Shown in pieces: positions 1-6,197 of a DNA stretch of 6,197 bases. Made by a program: the position numbers and the translations under genes. How positions within the stretch are numbered: the stretch's first letter is position 1; every line of letters begins with the position of its first letter. Source of the stretch: Wenzhouxiangella sp. Its GTDB lineage: Bacteria; Pseudomonadota; Gammaproteobacteria; Xanthomonadales; Wenzhouxiangellaceae. The notes below the pieces were generated by a model that ran no database searches, was not told where the DNA came from, and saw only the letters and a program-made list of their open reading frames with translations. Where the stretch lies: contig SKIE01000271.1 in NCBI GenBank assembly GCA_007116585.1, positions 1 through 6,197 of the forward strand, written 5' to 3'.

Positions 1-433
1 CAATGTCCGGCCGCAGCCGATCCATGCCCGCGGTATTGGCCTGGGCGACCAGACAGTTGCCGAAACGATCCACCACCAGCCCGGGCAGACCATCGCTTTC
101 GCCGAAAACCAGGCGATAGAAAGGCTGGGCAAAGACCTGCTCGCGACTGGTCAGTGCCGTTAGCAACCGGTCGGCCAGCCACTGCACTGACGGGGTCACG
201 TCCGGCTGCCGGCTGATCAGGCGCGCGCAAATAAGGGAGTTGGGGTTGACCAGCGCGGTGCCGACAGGCCGTCCGCCGGCATTGACCACGTTGGCCACCT
301 GGCCGGGGGCAAAGTCGGTCATGGGGCTTTTGCCGACGTCAACCTCGTTGCTGAACACCCACAGGTGTCCGGCCCGCAGGCGCCGGTCTTCGTCCTTTTT
401 CAGGACCAATATATCGGGGGTCGACATGGGCAT
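1..433 (-). CDS. rlmI: 23S rRNA m5C methyltransferase RlmI-like, 5' part (runs off left edge)
   Basis: This is the N-terminal 144 codons of a class I SAM-dependent rRNA methyltransferase. RlmI of E. coli (396 aa) methylates C1962 of 23S rRNA in the cytoplasm. The first ~80 residues fit the N-terminal PUA RNA-binding domain: an LKKDEDRRLRAGHLWVFSNE stretch at residues 11-30, then GQVANVVNAGGRPVGTALVN. Residues 106-125 carry the family hallmark YRLVFGESDGLPGLVVDRFG, which leads into the methyltransferase part. The SAM-binding and catalytic cysteine motifs lie beyond the window, so activity cannot be judged. The start is the ATG at 433-431. An in-frame TAA at 457-455 rules out anything longer, and a second ATG two codons in (427-425) is the alternative. 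No strong Shine-Dalgarno is visible. The gene is divergent from the SLC13 permease. Another RlmI-family paralogue is possible because the C-terminal part is missing. Confidence 0.86.
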   Translation of the reverse strand, partial: MPMSTPDILVLKKDEDRRLRAGHLWVFSNEVDVGKSPMTDFAPGQVANVVNAGGRPVGTALVNPNSLICARLISRQPDVTPSVQWLADRLLTALTSREQVFAQPFYRLVFGESDGLPGLVVDRFGNCLVAQANTAGMDRLRPDI

Positions 434-560
434 CCGAGGATGACAAAACCAAGATTAGCAGTGTAACCGAAGGCCAGCCGACGCTCTTTGTTCTCGCGGC
501 GAATACTCCGACGATGGCTGAGCGGAATTCGGGCCGGCGCCGCCAGCCACCATTTCTCCG

Positions 561-566
561 TAGAAT
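561..566 (+). promoter_or_regulatory. Candidate -10 box (TAGAAT) of the SLC13 gene, implying a leaderless start
   Basis: TAGAAT matches the sigma-70 -10 consensus at five of six positions and is followed by exactly six bases before the ATG at 573. With the usual spacing, transcription would begin at or next to the A of that ATG. No Shine-Dalgarno-like sequence precedes the ATG, which fits a leaderless message. Against it, no recognisable -35 hexamer lies 16-18 bp upstream in the GC-rich stretch around 537-544. On the minus strand the same 139-bp gap must hold the rlmI promoter. TACACT (465-460) and TAATCT (457-452, preceded by TGC) are weak -10 candidates there, without convincing -35 boxes. 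Confidence 0.35.
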
Positions 567-572
567 GCGCGC

Positions 573-2405
573 ATGAACCTGACGCTACCCAATCCGCACG
601 CGCTGGCCGTACTGCTGCTGGTCGGGCTGGCTTTGATCCTGTTCTCGCGCGACCGGCTTCCCCTCGAAACCAGTTCGCTCGTCGTCCTTGCGATGCTGGC
701 TCTGGGCTTCGAACTGTTCCCGTACCACGGTCCGGACGGGCAGCGACTAAGCCCGGTCGACTTCTTTCTGGGCTTTGGCCACCAGGCCCTGATTGCGGTC
801 TCGGCGCTCATGATTCTCGGCCAGGGCCTGATCCGCTCCGGGGCGCTGGAACCTGTCGGGCGCCTGCTGGCATCGGCCTGGCGCCGCTCGCCGGCGTTTT
901 CGATGCTGCTGACCCTGATAATCTGCGCGGTCTTGAGCGCCTTCATCAACAACACGCCAATCGTGGTCATGCTGCTGCCCATTCTGATCGGCGTGGCCCT
1001 GCGCACCGGCACCTCCCCATCCAGCATGCTGCTGCCGGTCGGCCTGATCAGCATCATCGGCGGCATGGCCACCACCATCGGTACGTCAACCAACCTGCTC
1101 GTTGTTGGCGTGGCTTTCGACATGGGCGTGGCCGAGTTCCAGATGTTTGATTTCATCGTCCCGGCCGCGATTGCCGGGACCGTCGCTCTGTTCTATCTAT
1201 GGCTGATCGCGCCGCGCCTGCTGCCGGAACGGCAGGTGCCGATGCAATCGTCGGTCAAGCGCCTCTACACCGCCCAGATTCGTCTTGAAAAATCCTCGGC
1301 GGCAGCCGGCAAAACCCTGGCCGAAGCCATCGAGGCCTGCGACGGCAAACTGAAGGTTGAAAAAATCCAGCGCGGGCCCGGCGTCTTTGTGACTCCACTG
1401 CCTGACGTCAGGCTCAAGAGCGGTGATCGACTGACCACCACCAGTACGCAGGAAAACCTGCGCGAGTTCGCCCATCTGCTGGGCGGAAAGCTCTACTCGG
1501 GTGACGTCGAAATCGGCGACGATCACCCGCTCGAAGCGCTCAACCAGCAGATTGCCGAGGTAGCCATCACACCCGGCTCGCGCTTGCTCGGGGTGCGCAT
1601 CGGCCAGGCGCGCCTGCTGTCGCGTTTCGGCCTGCGTTTGCTGGCCCTGCATCGGGTATCCAGCGGCGCCGAGAACGTGCGCGCCACCGGTCTGGACAAC
1701 ATCGTGCTGCGCTCTGGCGACGTACTGCTGGTTCAGTCCACGCCGTCCAAGCTCGGAACGCTGAAAGAAGGATCGGATTTTCTCGTCCTCGACGGCAGCG
1801 TCAATCTGCCGAAAACGTCCAAGGCGCCGGTTGCGCTGGGGATCATGATCTCAGTCGTTTTCGTGGCCGCCATCGGCCTCGTGCCCATCGCCATCAGCGC
1901 CCTGCTCGGGGTGCTGGCCTTGCTGGCCACGCGCTGCCTGACCTGGAAGGAAGCCATGGGCGCGCTCTCGATCCAGGTCATCATGATTATCGTCGCCTCT
2001 CTGGCGCTGGGCATGGCCTTGATGCGCACCGGCGGGGCCGACTGGCTGGCCCAGGTCTTTCTGGCGCTGAGCTTTGGCGTGCCCGGTTTCGTCATCCTGG
2101 GCGCGCTGATGCTGGCCATGGCCGCGCTGACCAACGTCGTCTCCAACAACGCGGCTGCGGTCATCGGCACACCGATCGCCATCAGCCTGGCCCAGCAGCT
2201 GATGCTGCCGGCCGAGCCTTTCGTGCTCGCCGTGCTGTTCGGCGCCAACCTGAGTTTCGCCACGCCCATGGCCTACCAGACCAACCTGCTGGTCATGAAC
2301 GCCGGCGGCTACAAGTTCAACGATTTTGTCCGGGTAGGGCTGCCGCTGCTGATCATGCTGTGGCTGGTCCTGACCGCAACGCTGACTTATGCGTATCGGA
2401 TTTAG
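573..2405 (+). CDS. SLC13-family (DASS) permease with two RCK_C domains
   Basis: This is an inner-membrane anion transporter of the SLC13 / divalent anion:sodium symporter type (610 aa). The N-terminal membrane half spans roughly residues 9-215, with hydrophobic segments near 9-25, 33-50, 68-90, 107-142, 150-182 and 193-215. It contains the re-entrant motif NNTP (126-129) and GTSTNLLV (170-177). Two soluble RCK_C (TrkA-C) domains follow at about 225-310 and 320-405. The C-terminal half (418-607) repeats the pattern with SNNAAA (524-529) and ATPMAYQTNLLV (563-574), the family's second anion/sodium-site signature. The fold order and even the length match E. coli YfbS. Substrate cannot be read from the sequence; sulfate, dicarboxylates and other oxyanions are all known in the superfamily. 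The RCK_C pair suggests cytoplasmic ligand gating, which is inference. The start is secure: an in-frame TAG at 561-563 leaves the ATG at 573 as the only option. The neighbour on the same strand is btuF. Confidence 0.93.
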   Translation: MNLTLPNPHALAVLLLVGLALILFSRDRLPLETSSLVVLAMLALGFELFPYHGPDGQRLSPVDFFLGFGHQALIAVSALMILGQGLIRSGALEPVGRLLASAWRRSPAFSMLLTLIICAVLSAFINNTPIVVMLLPILIGVALRTGTSPSSMLLPVGLISIIGGMATTIGTSTNLLVVGVAFDMGVAEFQMFDFIVPAAIAGTVALFYLWLIAPRLLPERQVPMQSSVKRLYTAQIRLEKSSAAAGKTLAEAIEACDGKLKVEKIQRGPGVFVTPLPDVRLKSGDRLTTTSTQENLREFAHLLGGKLYSGDVEIGDDHPLEALNQQIAEVAITPGSRLLGVRIGQARLLSRFGLRLLALHRVSSGAENVRATGLDNIVLRSGDVLLVQSTPSKLGTLKEGSDFLVLDGSVNLPKTSKAPVALGIMISVVFVAAIGLVPIAISALLGVLALLATRCLTWKEAMGALSIQVIMIIVASLALGMALMRTGGADWLAQVFLALSFGVPGFVILGALMLAMAALTNVVSNNAAAVIGTPIAISLAQQLMLPAEPFVLAVLFGANLSFATPMAYQTNLLVMNAGGYKFNDFVRVGLPLLIMLWLVLTATLTYAYRI

Positions 2406-2406
2406 C

Positions 2407-2434
2407 GTCCAGGGTTCAGGATTCAGGTTTCAGG
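2407..2434. repeat. Four tandem heptamers, consensus NTTCAGG
   Basis: Four contiguous 7-bp units read GTCCAGG, GTTCAGG, ATTCAGG and TTTCAGG. The last three differ only in the first base. The block starts one base after the permease stop codon and ends 20 bp before the GTG proposed as the btuF start. A 7-bp period does not respect the reading frame, and the block translates into the low-complexity stretch VQGSGFRFQ if the upstream ATG of btuF is used. This suggests an extragenic element rather than coding sequence. Function is unknown; no inverted symmetry is evident. Confidence 0.65.
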
Positions 2435-2454
2435 AAAGGGCTCTCCCACCGCGG

Positions 2455-3273
2455 GTGATCCGCTTGGGGCTGCTGGCGCTCGTGCTCATGATGATGCTGG
2501 GCGCTGCGCCAATGCGGGCCGAGGTGCCGCGCGTGATTGCGCTGGCGCCGCATCTGGCCGAACTGGCGTTTGCGGCCGGCGGCGGGGACGCTCTGGTGGG
2601 CACGGTGGCCTGGAGTGACTTTCCGCCCGAAGCGGCCGAACTGCCGCTGATCGGCGATGCCTTTCGGCTGGATCTGGAAGGTATTGTCGGCCTGAATCCC
2701 GTGCTGGCCCTGGCCTGGGAAGGCGGCACGCCGCCGGCCGCGGCCGACTCTCTGGCCGGGCTGGGTATCGAGGTCTTGTGGATTCGCACCCGCACCCTGG
2801 CCGATATCGGCCAGGCGCTGCGTATACTGGGCGGGCGGCTGGGCAGCACGGCCCTGGCCGAAGCGGCGGCCGAGCGCTTCAACACCGACCTGGCAGAGCG
2901 CCCGCTGGCGGCAAGCGATGATCTGCGGCCTGCGTTCTATCAGGTCTCGGATCGCCCGCTGTATACCCTCGGCGCGCGCCACATCATCAACGAAGTGCTC
3001 GGCCGCTGCGGCCTGCGCAATATCTTCGCTGACCTCGATACAGAGGCCGCTGCAGTCGATTTCGAGGCCGTGCTGGCGCGCCAGCCGGAGGTGGTCATCA
3101 TCAGCGAAGAGCCCGGCAACGCCGACCCGATGGCCCGCTGGGAGCGGGCGCAATCCCAGCTGCCTGAGTCAGTCCAGCTAATCAAGGTCGACCCCACGAC
3201 GCTGATCCGACCGACGCCGCGCATTATCGAAGGCATCGATCAGCTGTGCGCCGAACTTGCTACCAGTTACTAA
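2455..3273 (+). CDS. btuF: Periplasmic cobalamin-binding protein, BtuF-like
   Basis: This is the substrate-binding protein of a vitamin B12 ABC importer, which hands cobalamin in the periplasm to a BtuCD-type transporter. From the GTG at 2455 it is 272 aa (E. coli BtuF, 266). It opens with a signal peptide (IRLGLLALVLMMMLGAAPMRA) followed by the mature start EVPRVIALAPHLAELAFAAG. The BtuF-like order then continues: WSDFPP, LDLEGIVGLNPVLALAWEGG, LGIEVLWI, LYTLGARHIINEVLGRCG, NIF, and a C-terminal RPTPRIIEGIDQLCAEL. The two cysteines in GRCG and QLC match the disulfide pair of E. coli BtuF, and the Glu of LEGIV aligns with a BtuC-docking glutamate. An in-frame ATG at 2389 would give 294 aa, but it overlaps the permease by 17 bp and translates the heptamer repeat, so I prefer GTG 2455. 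The purine-rich AGGAAAGGG at 2432-2440 sits rather far upstream, so the start stays uncertain. No btuB, btuC or btuD is in view. Other helical-backbone metal-receptor (siderophore) binding proteins are the main alternative. Confidence 0.87.
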   Translation: MIRLGLLALVLMMMLGAAPMRAEVPRVIALAPHLAELAFAAGGGDALVGTVAWSDFPPEAAELPLIGDAFRLDLEGIVGLNPVLALAWEGGTPPAAADSLAGLGIEVLWIRTRTLADIGQALRILGGRLGSTALAEAAAERFNTDLAERPLAASDDLRPAFYQVSDRPLYTLGARHIINEVLGRCGLRNIFADLDTEAAAVDFEAVLARQPEVVIISEEPGNADPMARWERAQSQLPESVQLIKVDPTTLIRPTPRIIEGIDQLCAELATSY

Positions 3274-3288
3274 GCCGGCGCGGGAGAG

Positions 3289-4398
3289 TCAGCCCTTTGA
3301 GCCATTCTGTTGCTCGGCATAAATCCGGCTGCGCTTGTAGCCACGGTAGAAGTAGCGCACCAGCACCGTGCCGGCCGCCGCTACCGGCAGGGCCAGCAGC
3401 ACGCCGATGAAACCGAACAGCTGACCGCCGGCCAGCACGGTGAACACCACCAGCACCGGATGCATGCCAATCCGGTCGCCGATCAGCTTGGGCGTGAGCA
3501 AAAAACTTTCGACCAACTGGCCGACGGTAAAAACCACCGCCACCGACAACAAAAACCAGGTATCAAAGTTCTGGATGATGGCCGTGACCATGGCCAGCAA
3601 GACCCCGGTAATGGCGCCCAGATACGGCACAAAACTGACCAGGCCGGCAATCATGCCGATGGCAATGCCGTTGTTCAGGCCGATCAACCACAGCCCGATG
3701 GCGTAAATGGTGCCCTGCCCCAGCATCACCAGCAACTGCCCGCGCAGAAAGCCACCGAGCGCCTCATCACAATCGCGGGTCAAATCGACCACAGTCGGCT
3801 CGATATTGCGCGGCAGCATGTCGCGCAGGGCATCGAGCAGCCGGTGCCAGTCGCGCATCATGTAGAAAGTCACCAGCGGCACCAGGAACAAACCGGTGAT
3901 CCAGATCACGAAACGCCCGCCCGACTCGCTCAGATAACCCCAGGTTGCGCGGCCGGCGGCGGCCAGGTTGGCCATGTTCTCCTCGAGGATTTCACGTAGC
4001 CGCACCGCGTCCAGTGCCGCCAGATCAAGCTCGCGGCCGAGGTATTGTTCCACCAGCGGCTGCAAGCGCTCCTGCAGCTGCTCGAAATAAGCCGGCAGGC
4101 GATTGAACAGGTCAACCGTCTCGCGAATCAGCACCGGCAAAATCAGCAGCAGGGTCAACGTCAGCAGCGCAAACACCAGCACGAAAACCAGGCTGACGGC
4201 GACATCGCGCCGCATCCAGCGCTCCAGCCGTGTGACCACGGGATCGGCCATGTAGGCCAGCAGGGCGCTGATCATGAATGGCGTGAGCACCGGGGCGAGC
4301 AGCCAGATCAAAACGCCGGTGGCCAGCAGGGCGAACATAATCCACAGCAACTGCTCGCGCGAAAGCTTCGGCAGTTGGATATCGGGAGAGTCGGTCAT
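3289..4398 (-). CDS. AI-2E family transporter (PerM/YdgG type)
   Basis: This is a polytopic inner-membrane protein of the AI-2E (formerly UPF0118) family, 369 aa from the ATG at 4398. Two hydrophobic helices near residues 17-52 carry [22 protein letters not shown], the family's N-terminal signature. A third lies near 65-92. An amphipathic soluble stretch (~93-155) precedes a helix ending in FYMMRDW. The conserved C-terminal part includes [39 protein letters not shown] and the final [21 protein letters not shown] segment. Members are reported as autoinducer-2 exporters (TqsA) or Na+/H+ antiporters; the substrate here is unknown. A TTG at 4422 would add eight residues. It is rejected because the best promoter places the transcript start at about 4421, inside that codon. 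The stop faces the btuF stop across 15 bp with no convincing terminator. The gene is divergent from ectC. Confidence 0.93.
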   Translation of the reverse strand: MTDSPDIQLPKLSREQLLWIMFALLATGVLIWLLAPVLTPFMISALLAYMADPVVTRLERWMRRDVAVSLVFVLVFALLTLTLLLILPVLIRETVDLFNRLPAYFEQLQERLQPLVEQYLGRELDLAALDAVRLREILEENMANLAAAGRATWGYLSESGGRFVIWITGLFLVPLVTFYMMRDWHRLLDALRDMLPRNIEPTVVDLTRDCDEALGGFLRGQLLVMLGQGTIYAIGLWLIGLNNGIAIGMIAGLVSFVPYLGAITGVLLAMVTAIIQNFDTWFLLSVAVVFTVGQLVESFLLTPKLIGDRIGMHPVLVVFTVLAGGQLFGFIGVLLALPVAAAGTVLVRYFYRGYKRSRIYAEQQNGSKG

Positions 4399-4427
4399 TG
4401 AGAGGCCCGCGCCGGAATCCAACCGGC

Positions 4428-4454
4428 ATCATACGTTCTTGCAGGGTCTGGCAA
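4428..4454 (-). promoter_or_regulatory. Candidate sigma-70 promoter of the AI-2E permease gene
   Basis: On the minus strand TTGCCA (4454-4449) and TATGAT (4433-4428) each match the -35 and -10 consensus at five of six bases. They are separated by a short 15-bp spacer. The predicted start of transcription is near 4421, giving a leader of about 23 nt to the ATG at 4398. The box lies in the 107-bp divergent gap shared with ectC, so a regulator bound here could affect both genes. Confidence 0.42.
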
Positions 4455-4493
4455 CATATCAACGGCGTTGGCGCTATCCTTGAGCGTTTTTGC

Positions 4494-4499
4494 AAGGAG
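4494..4499 (+). promoter_or_regulatory. Shine-Dalgarno of ectC (AAGGAG)
   Basis: AAGGAG lies six bases before the ATG at 4506. This is the clearest ribosome binding site in the window. It fixes the ectC start and excludes the in-frame upstream ATG at 4398, which would add 36 unrelated residues. TATCCT at 4475-4480 is a weak possible -10 for this gene, and no good -35 goes with it. Confidence 0.82.
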
Positions 4500-4505
4500 A
4501 AACCA

Positions 4506-4895
4506 ATGATCGTACGCGACCTCAAGGACATCATCGGCAGCGAGCGCGAAGTGCATGGCGAGGGCTGGACCAGCCGGCGCTTGCTGCTCAAGAGCGACGG
4601 CATGGGCTTCAGCTTCCACGAGACCATCATCCCGGCCGGCGCCGAACTGCACATGTGGTACAAGAACCATCTGGAGGCAGTCTACTGCGTGGCCGGGAAC
4701 GGCAGCATCGAAGACCTCGCCACCGGCGAAGTCCACCAGGTCCATGACGGTGTGATCTACGCGCTTGACCAGCACGACCGCCATATCCTGCGCGGCGGGA
4801 CGGAAGACATGCGCCTGATCTGTGCGTTCAACCCGCCGGTGACCGGGCGTGAAACCCACGATGCCGACGGCGCCTACGAACTGGTTGAGGACTGA
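4506..4895 (+). CDS. ectC: L-ectoine synthase EctC, solitary
   Basis: This cytoplasmic cupin enzyme closes the ring of N-gamma-acetyl-L-2,4-diaminobutyrate, releasing water, to make the compatible solute ectoine. At 129 aa it has the usual EctC length and matches the family end to end: [60 protein letters not shown] and a C-terminal LVED. The three iron ligands known from EctC structures fall at the expected numbers: Glu57, Tyr85 and His93. Trp21, Arg25, Thr40, Tyr52 and His55 of the substrate pocket are also present. Phe108, Glu116 and His118 correspond to the conserved C-terminal pocket residues, shifted by one. The protein should therefore be active. Normally ectC is third in ectABC(-ask), supplied by EctB and EctA. 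Here both neighbours are on the opposite strand and unrelated to ectoine synthesis, so it is a stand-alone gene. Its last 22 bp overlap the tail of the GGDEF-EAL gene. Confidence 0.97.
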   Translation: MIVRDLKDIIGSEREVHGEGWTSRRLLLKSDGMGFSFHETIIPAGAELHMWYKNHLEAVYCVAGNGSIEDLATGEVHQVHDGVIYALDQHDRHILRGGTEDMRLICAFNPPVTGRETHDADGAYELVED

Positions 4896-6197
4896 TCGGC
4901 CAGCCAGCCCATGACGTCTTCGGCTGGCATCGGGCGGGCAAACGCATAACCCTGCACGATCCGGCAACCGAGCTTGCGCAGCGCATCGGCGTGCTCCGGT
5001 GTTTCCACGCCTTCGGCCACCACCCGCAAGCCGAAGGCATCGGCCAGGCCGATGACGCTGCGCACGATGTTGTAGTCGTTGAGGTCGGTCAGCATGTCGC
5101 GCACAAAACTCTGGTCGATCTTGACTTCATCGACCGGCAGGCTGCGCAGGTGGCTGAGCGAGGAGTAGCCGGTACCGAAATCGTCCAGTGAGGTCTGAAG
5201 CCCCAGCTTGCGCACCACGTGCAACACGGCAACCGCGCGCTCAAGGTCGGTGACGGCCGCGCTTTCAACAATCTCCAGTTCAAGCCGGGCGGGCAGGACG
5301 TCCGGATAACGCCTAAGCAGCTCCTGCAGCCGGTCGACAAAGCCGTCTTGCAGAAGATGCGGGCCGGACACGTTGACGCTCAAACCCAGGTCCAGACCGG
5401 CCTGCATCCATTCCTGGAGCTGCTGCAGCGCCTGATCGAGCACATAATCACCGAACCGCGATTCCAGCTCGGTGCGGTCCAGCACCGGCAGAAACTTCGC
5501 CGGCGGCAGCACGCCGGAGTCCGGGTGATACCAACGGACCAGGCCCTCGAAGCCCTCGACCTGACCGCTGGCCAGTTCAATCTTGGGCTGGTAATGGAGC
5601 CGAAACTGCCCCTGGGCCAGCGCAGCTTCGATTTCGCGCAGTCGCTCGCGCTGCTCGGTGACCTTGGCCTCGATTTCTGTATCGAACAGACTGAACTGAT
5701 TACGACCCATGGCCTTGGCCCGATACATGGCTTGATCGGCATGGCGGAGCAGCGTGTCCGGGTCCGCGTCATCCTGCGGATAGAGGGTGACGCCGATACT
5801 TCCGCTCACCTGCAGCCGCTTGCCGTCCAGGTCGATCGGGCGCGCCACGCCGTCGAGGACGAAACGAAGTCTTTTTTCCAGTTCCGGACCCTCGCCGACG
5901 CCGTCCAGCGCCAGCACGAATTCGTCGCCGCCGAGACGGGTGACCAGATCGCTGCCGCGGATCAGTCGACGCAGCCGTTGTCCGATGGCCACCAGCACCT
6001 GGTCGCCGACTTCGTGGCCCATCGAGTCATTGATCGGCTTGAAGTCATCAAGATCGAGGTAGCACAGCGCGAACGCACTCTGCACACGCCTGACGCGCAC
6101 CATCATCTGCTCCAGCAGCACCCCCATCAAGCGTCGGTTGGGCAACCCCGTCAGCGGGTCGTAGTGGGCCATGCGATCCAGCGCTTCCTCGTGCGCC
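4874..6197 (-). CDS. GGDEF-EAL cyclic-di-GMP protein, N-terminus beyond right edge
   Basis: This is the C-terminal ~440 residues of a protein with a diguanylate cyclase domain followed by a c-di-GMP phosphodiesterase domain. The frame stays open through the window end, with AHEEALDR before [15 protein letters not shown]. The Met at 6172 is therefore internal and an upstream sensor or linker is missing. Numbering from that Met, the GGDEF domain runs ~1-165. It has DPLTGLPNR (5-13), an intact GGDEF at 81-85 and an RGSD inhibitory I-site (72-75) exactly five residues before it. The EAL domain runs ~175-425. Its signature reads EGL (209-211) instead of EAL, but the metal and catalytic residues appear present: Glu209, Asn267, Glu300, Asp330-Asp331 in [10 protein letters not shown], Lys351, Glu387 and Glu390 in AEGVET, and the QGY of [10 protein letters not shown]. 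Both activities are thus possible; which dominates cannot be told. The sensed signal is unknown because that part is outside the window. The gene converges on and overlaps ectC. Confidence 0.95.
   Translation of the reverse strand, partial: AHEEALDRMAHYDPLTGLPNRRLMGVLLEQMMVRVRRVQSAFALCYLDLDDFKPINDSMGHEVGDQVLVAIGQRLRRLIRGSDLVTRLGGDEFVLALDGVGEGPELEKRLRFVLDGVARPIDLDGKRLQVSGSIGVTLYPQDDADPDTLLRHADQAMYRAKAMGRNQFSLFDTEIEAKVTEQRERLREIEAALAQGQFRLHYQPKIELASGQVEGFEGLVRWYHPDSGVLPPAKFLPVLDRTELESRFGDYVLDQALQQLQEWMQAGLDLGLSVNVSGPHLLQDGFVDRLQELLRRYPDVLPARLELEIVESAAVTDLERAVAVLHVVRKLGLQTSLDDFGTGYSSLSHLRSLPVDEVKIDQSFVRDMLTDLNDYNIVRSVIGLADAFGLRVVAEGVETPEHADALRKLGCRIVQGYAFARPMPAEDVMGWLADQSSTSS

Noticed and set aside
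240..443. Small plus-strand open frame of 67 aa
   Set aside because: It is antisense to the rlmI-like N-terminus, which carries the family signature, and has no recognisable features.
455..1156. Long minus-strand open frame (233 aa) opposite the permease N-terminus, and similar ones at 1197-1652, 1733-2269 and 2416-3153
   Set aside because: They lie antisense to well-recognised proteins, have Arg/Ser/Ala-rich composition typical of GC-rich shadow frames, and show no family motif.
3274..3300. Possible bidirectional terminator between btuF and the AI-2E permease gene
   Set aside because: Only a three-base GGG/CCC stem followed by TTT can be drawn; this is too weak to call.
3310..3999. Plus-strand open frame of 229 aa (and 4045-4401) opposite the AI-2E permease
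   Set aside because: The His/Gln-rich translation is the usual shadow of a hydrophobic protein on the other strand, and the AI-2E reading has strong motif support.
4398..4505. N-terminal extension of EctC from an upstream in-frame ATG
   Set aside because: The added residues match nothing in EctC, and a strong AAGGAG precedes the ATG at 4506.
6170..6172. Met at 6172 as the true start of the GGDEF-EAL protein
   Set aside because: The frame remains open to the window edge with AHEEALDR, the typical linker before a GGDEF domain, so the gene is truncated by the window and this Met is internal.

Overview
The window is GC-rich and densely packed, and it reads as ordinary chromosomal DNA of a gammaproteobacterium. 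The genes that point there are RlmI-like, BtuF-like, an AI-2E family permease, and an EctC whose family is typical of halophilic or halotolerant bacteria. A salt-exposed member near the Wenzhouxiangella/Chromatiales-Xanthomonadales area is my guess. That placement is inference from gene content and protein style, not from any marker gene. I see no phage, IS, tRNA, rRNA or CRISPR signal.

Layout from left to right. (1) The 5' part of a minus-strand 23S rRNA cytosine methyltransferase gene (rlmI-like) runs off the left edge. (2) Divergent from it, across 139 bp, is a plus-strand SLC13-family permease of 610 aa with two RCK_C (TrkA-C) domains inserted between its membrane halves. (3) A 28-bp tandem heptamer repeat begins immediately after the permease stop and precedes a btuF-like periplasmic cobalamin-binding protein gene on the same strand. 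(4) Convergent with btuF, 15 bp away, is a minus-strand AI-2E/PerM-type permease. (5) Divergent from that, across about 107 bp, is a complete ectC (ectoine synthase) standing alone, with no ectA, ectB or aspartokinase gene beside it. (6) A large minus-strand GGDEF-EAL gene converges on ectC and overlaps its 3' end by 22 bp. It runs off the right edge, so its N-terminal sensor region is not visible.

The genes do not form one operon. Strand alternates (-,+,+,-,+,-), so only the permease and btuF could be co-transcribed. The most notable content is the solitary, apparently catalytically intact ectC. It shares a short divergent regulatory region with a permease family that includes proposed Na+/H+ antiporters, and its tail overlaps a cyclic-di-GMP gene. 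No clearly new multi-gene system is visible. The points worth a second look are the orphan ectC and its neighbourhood, the heptamer repeat with its effect on the btuF start, and a possible leaderless start for the SLC13 permease.
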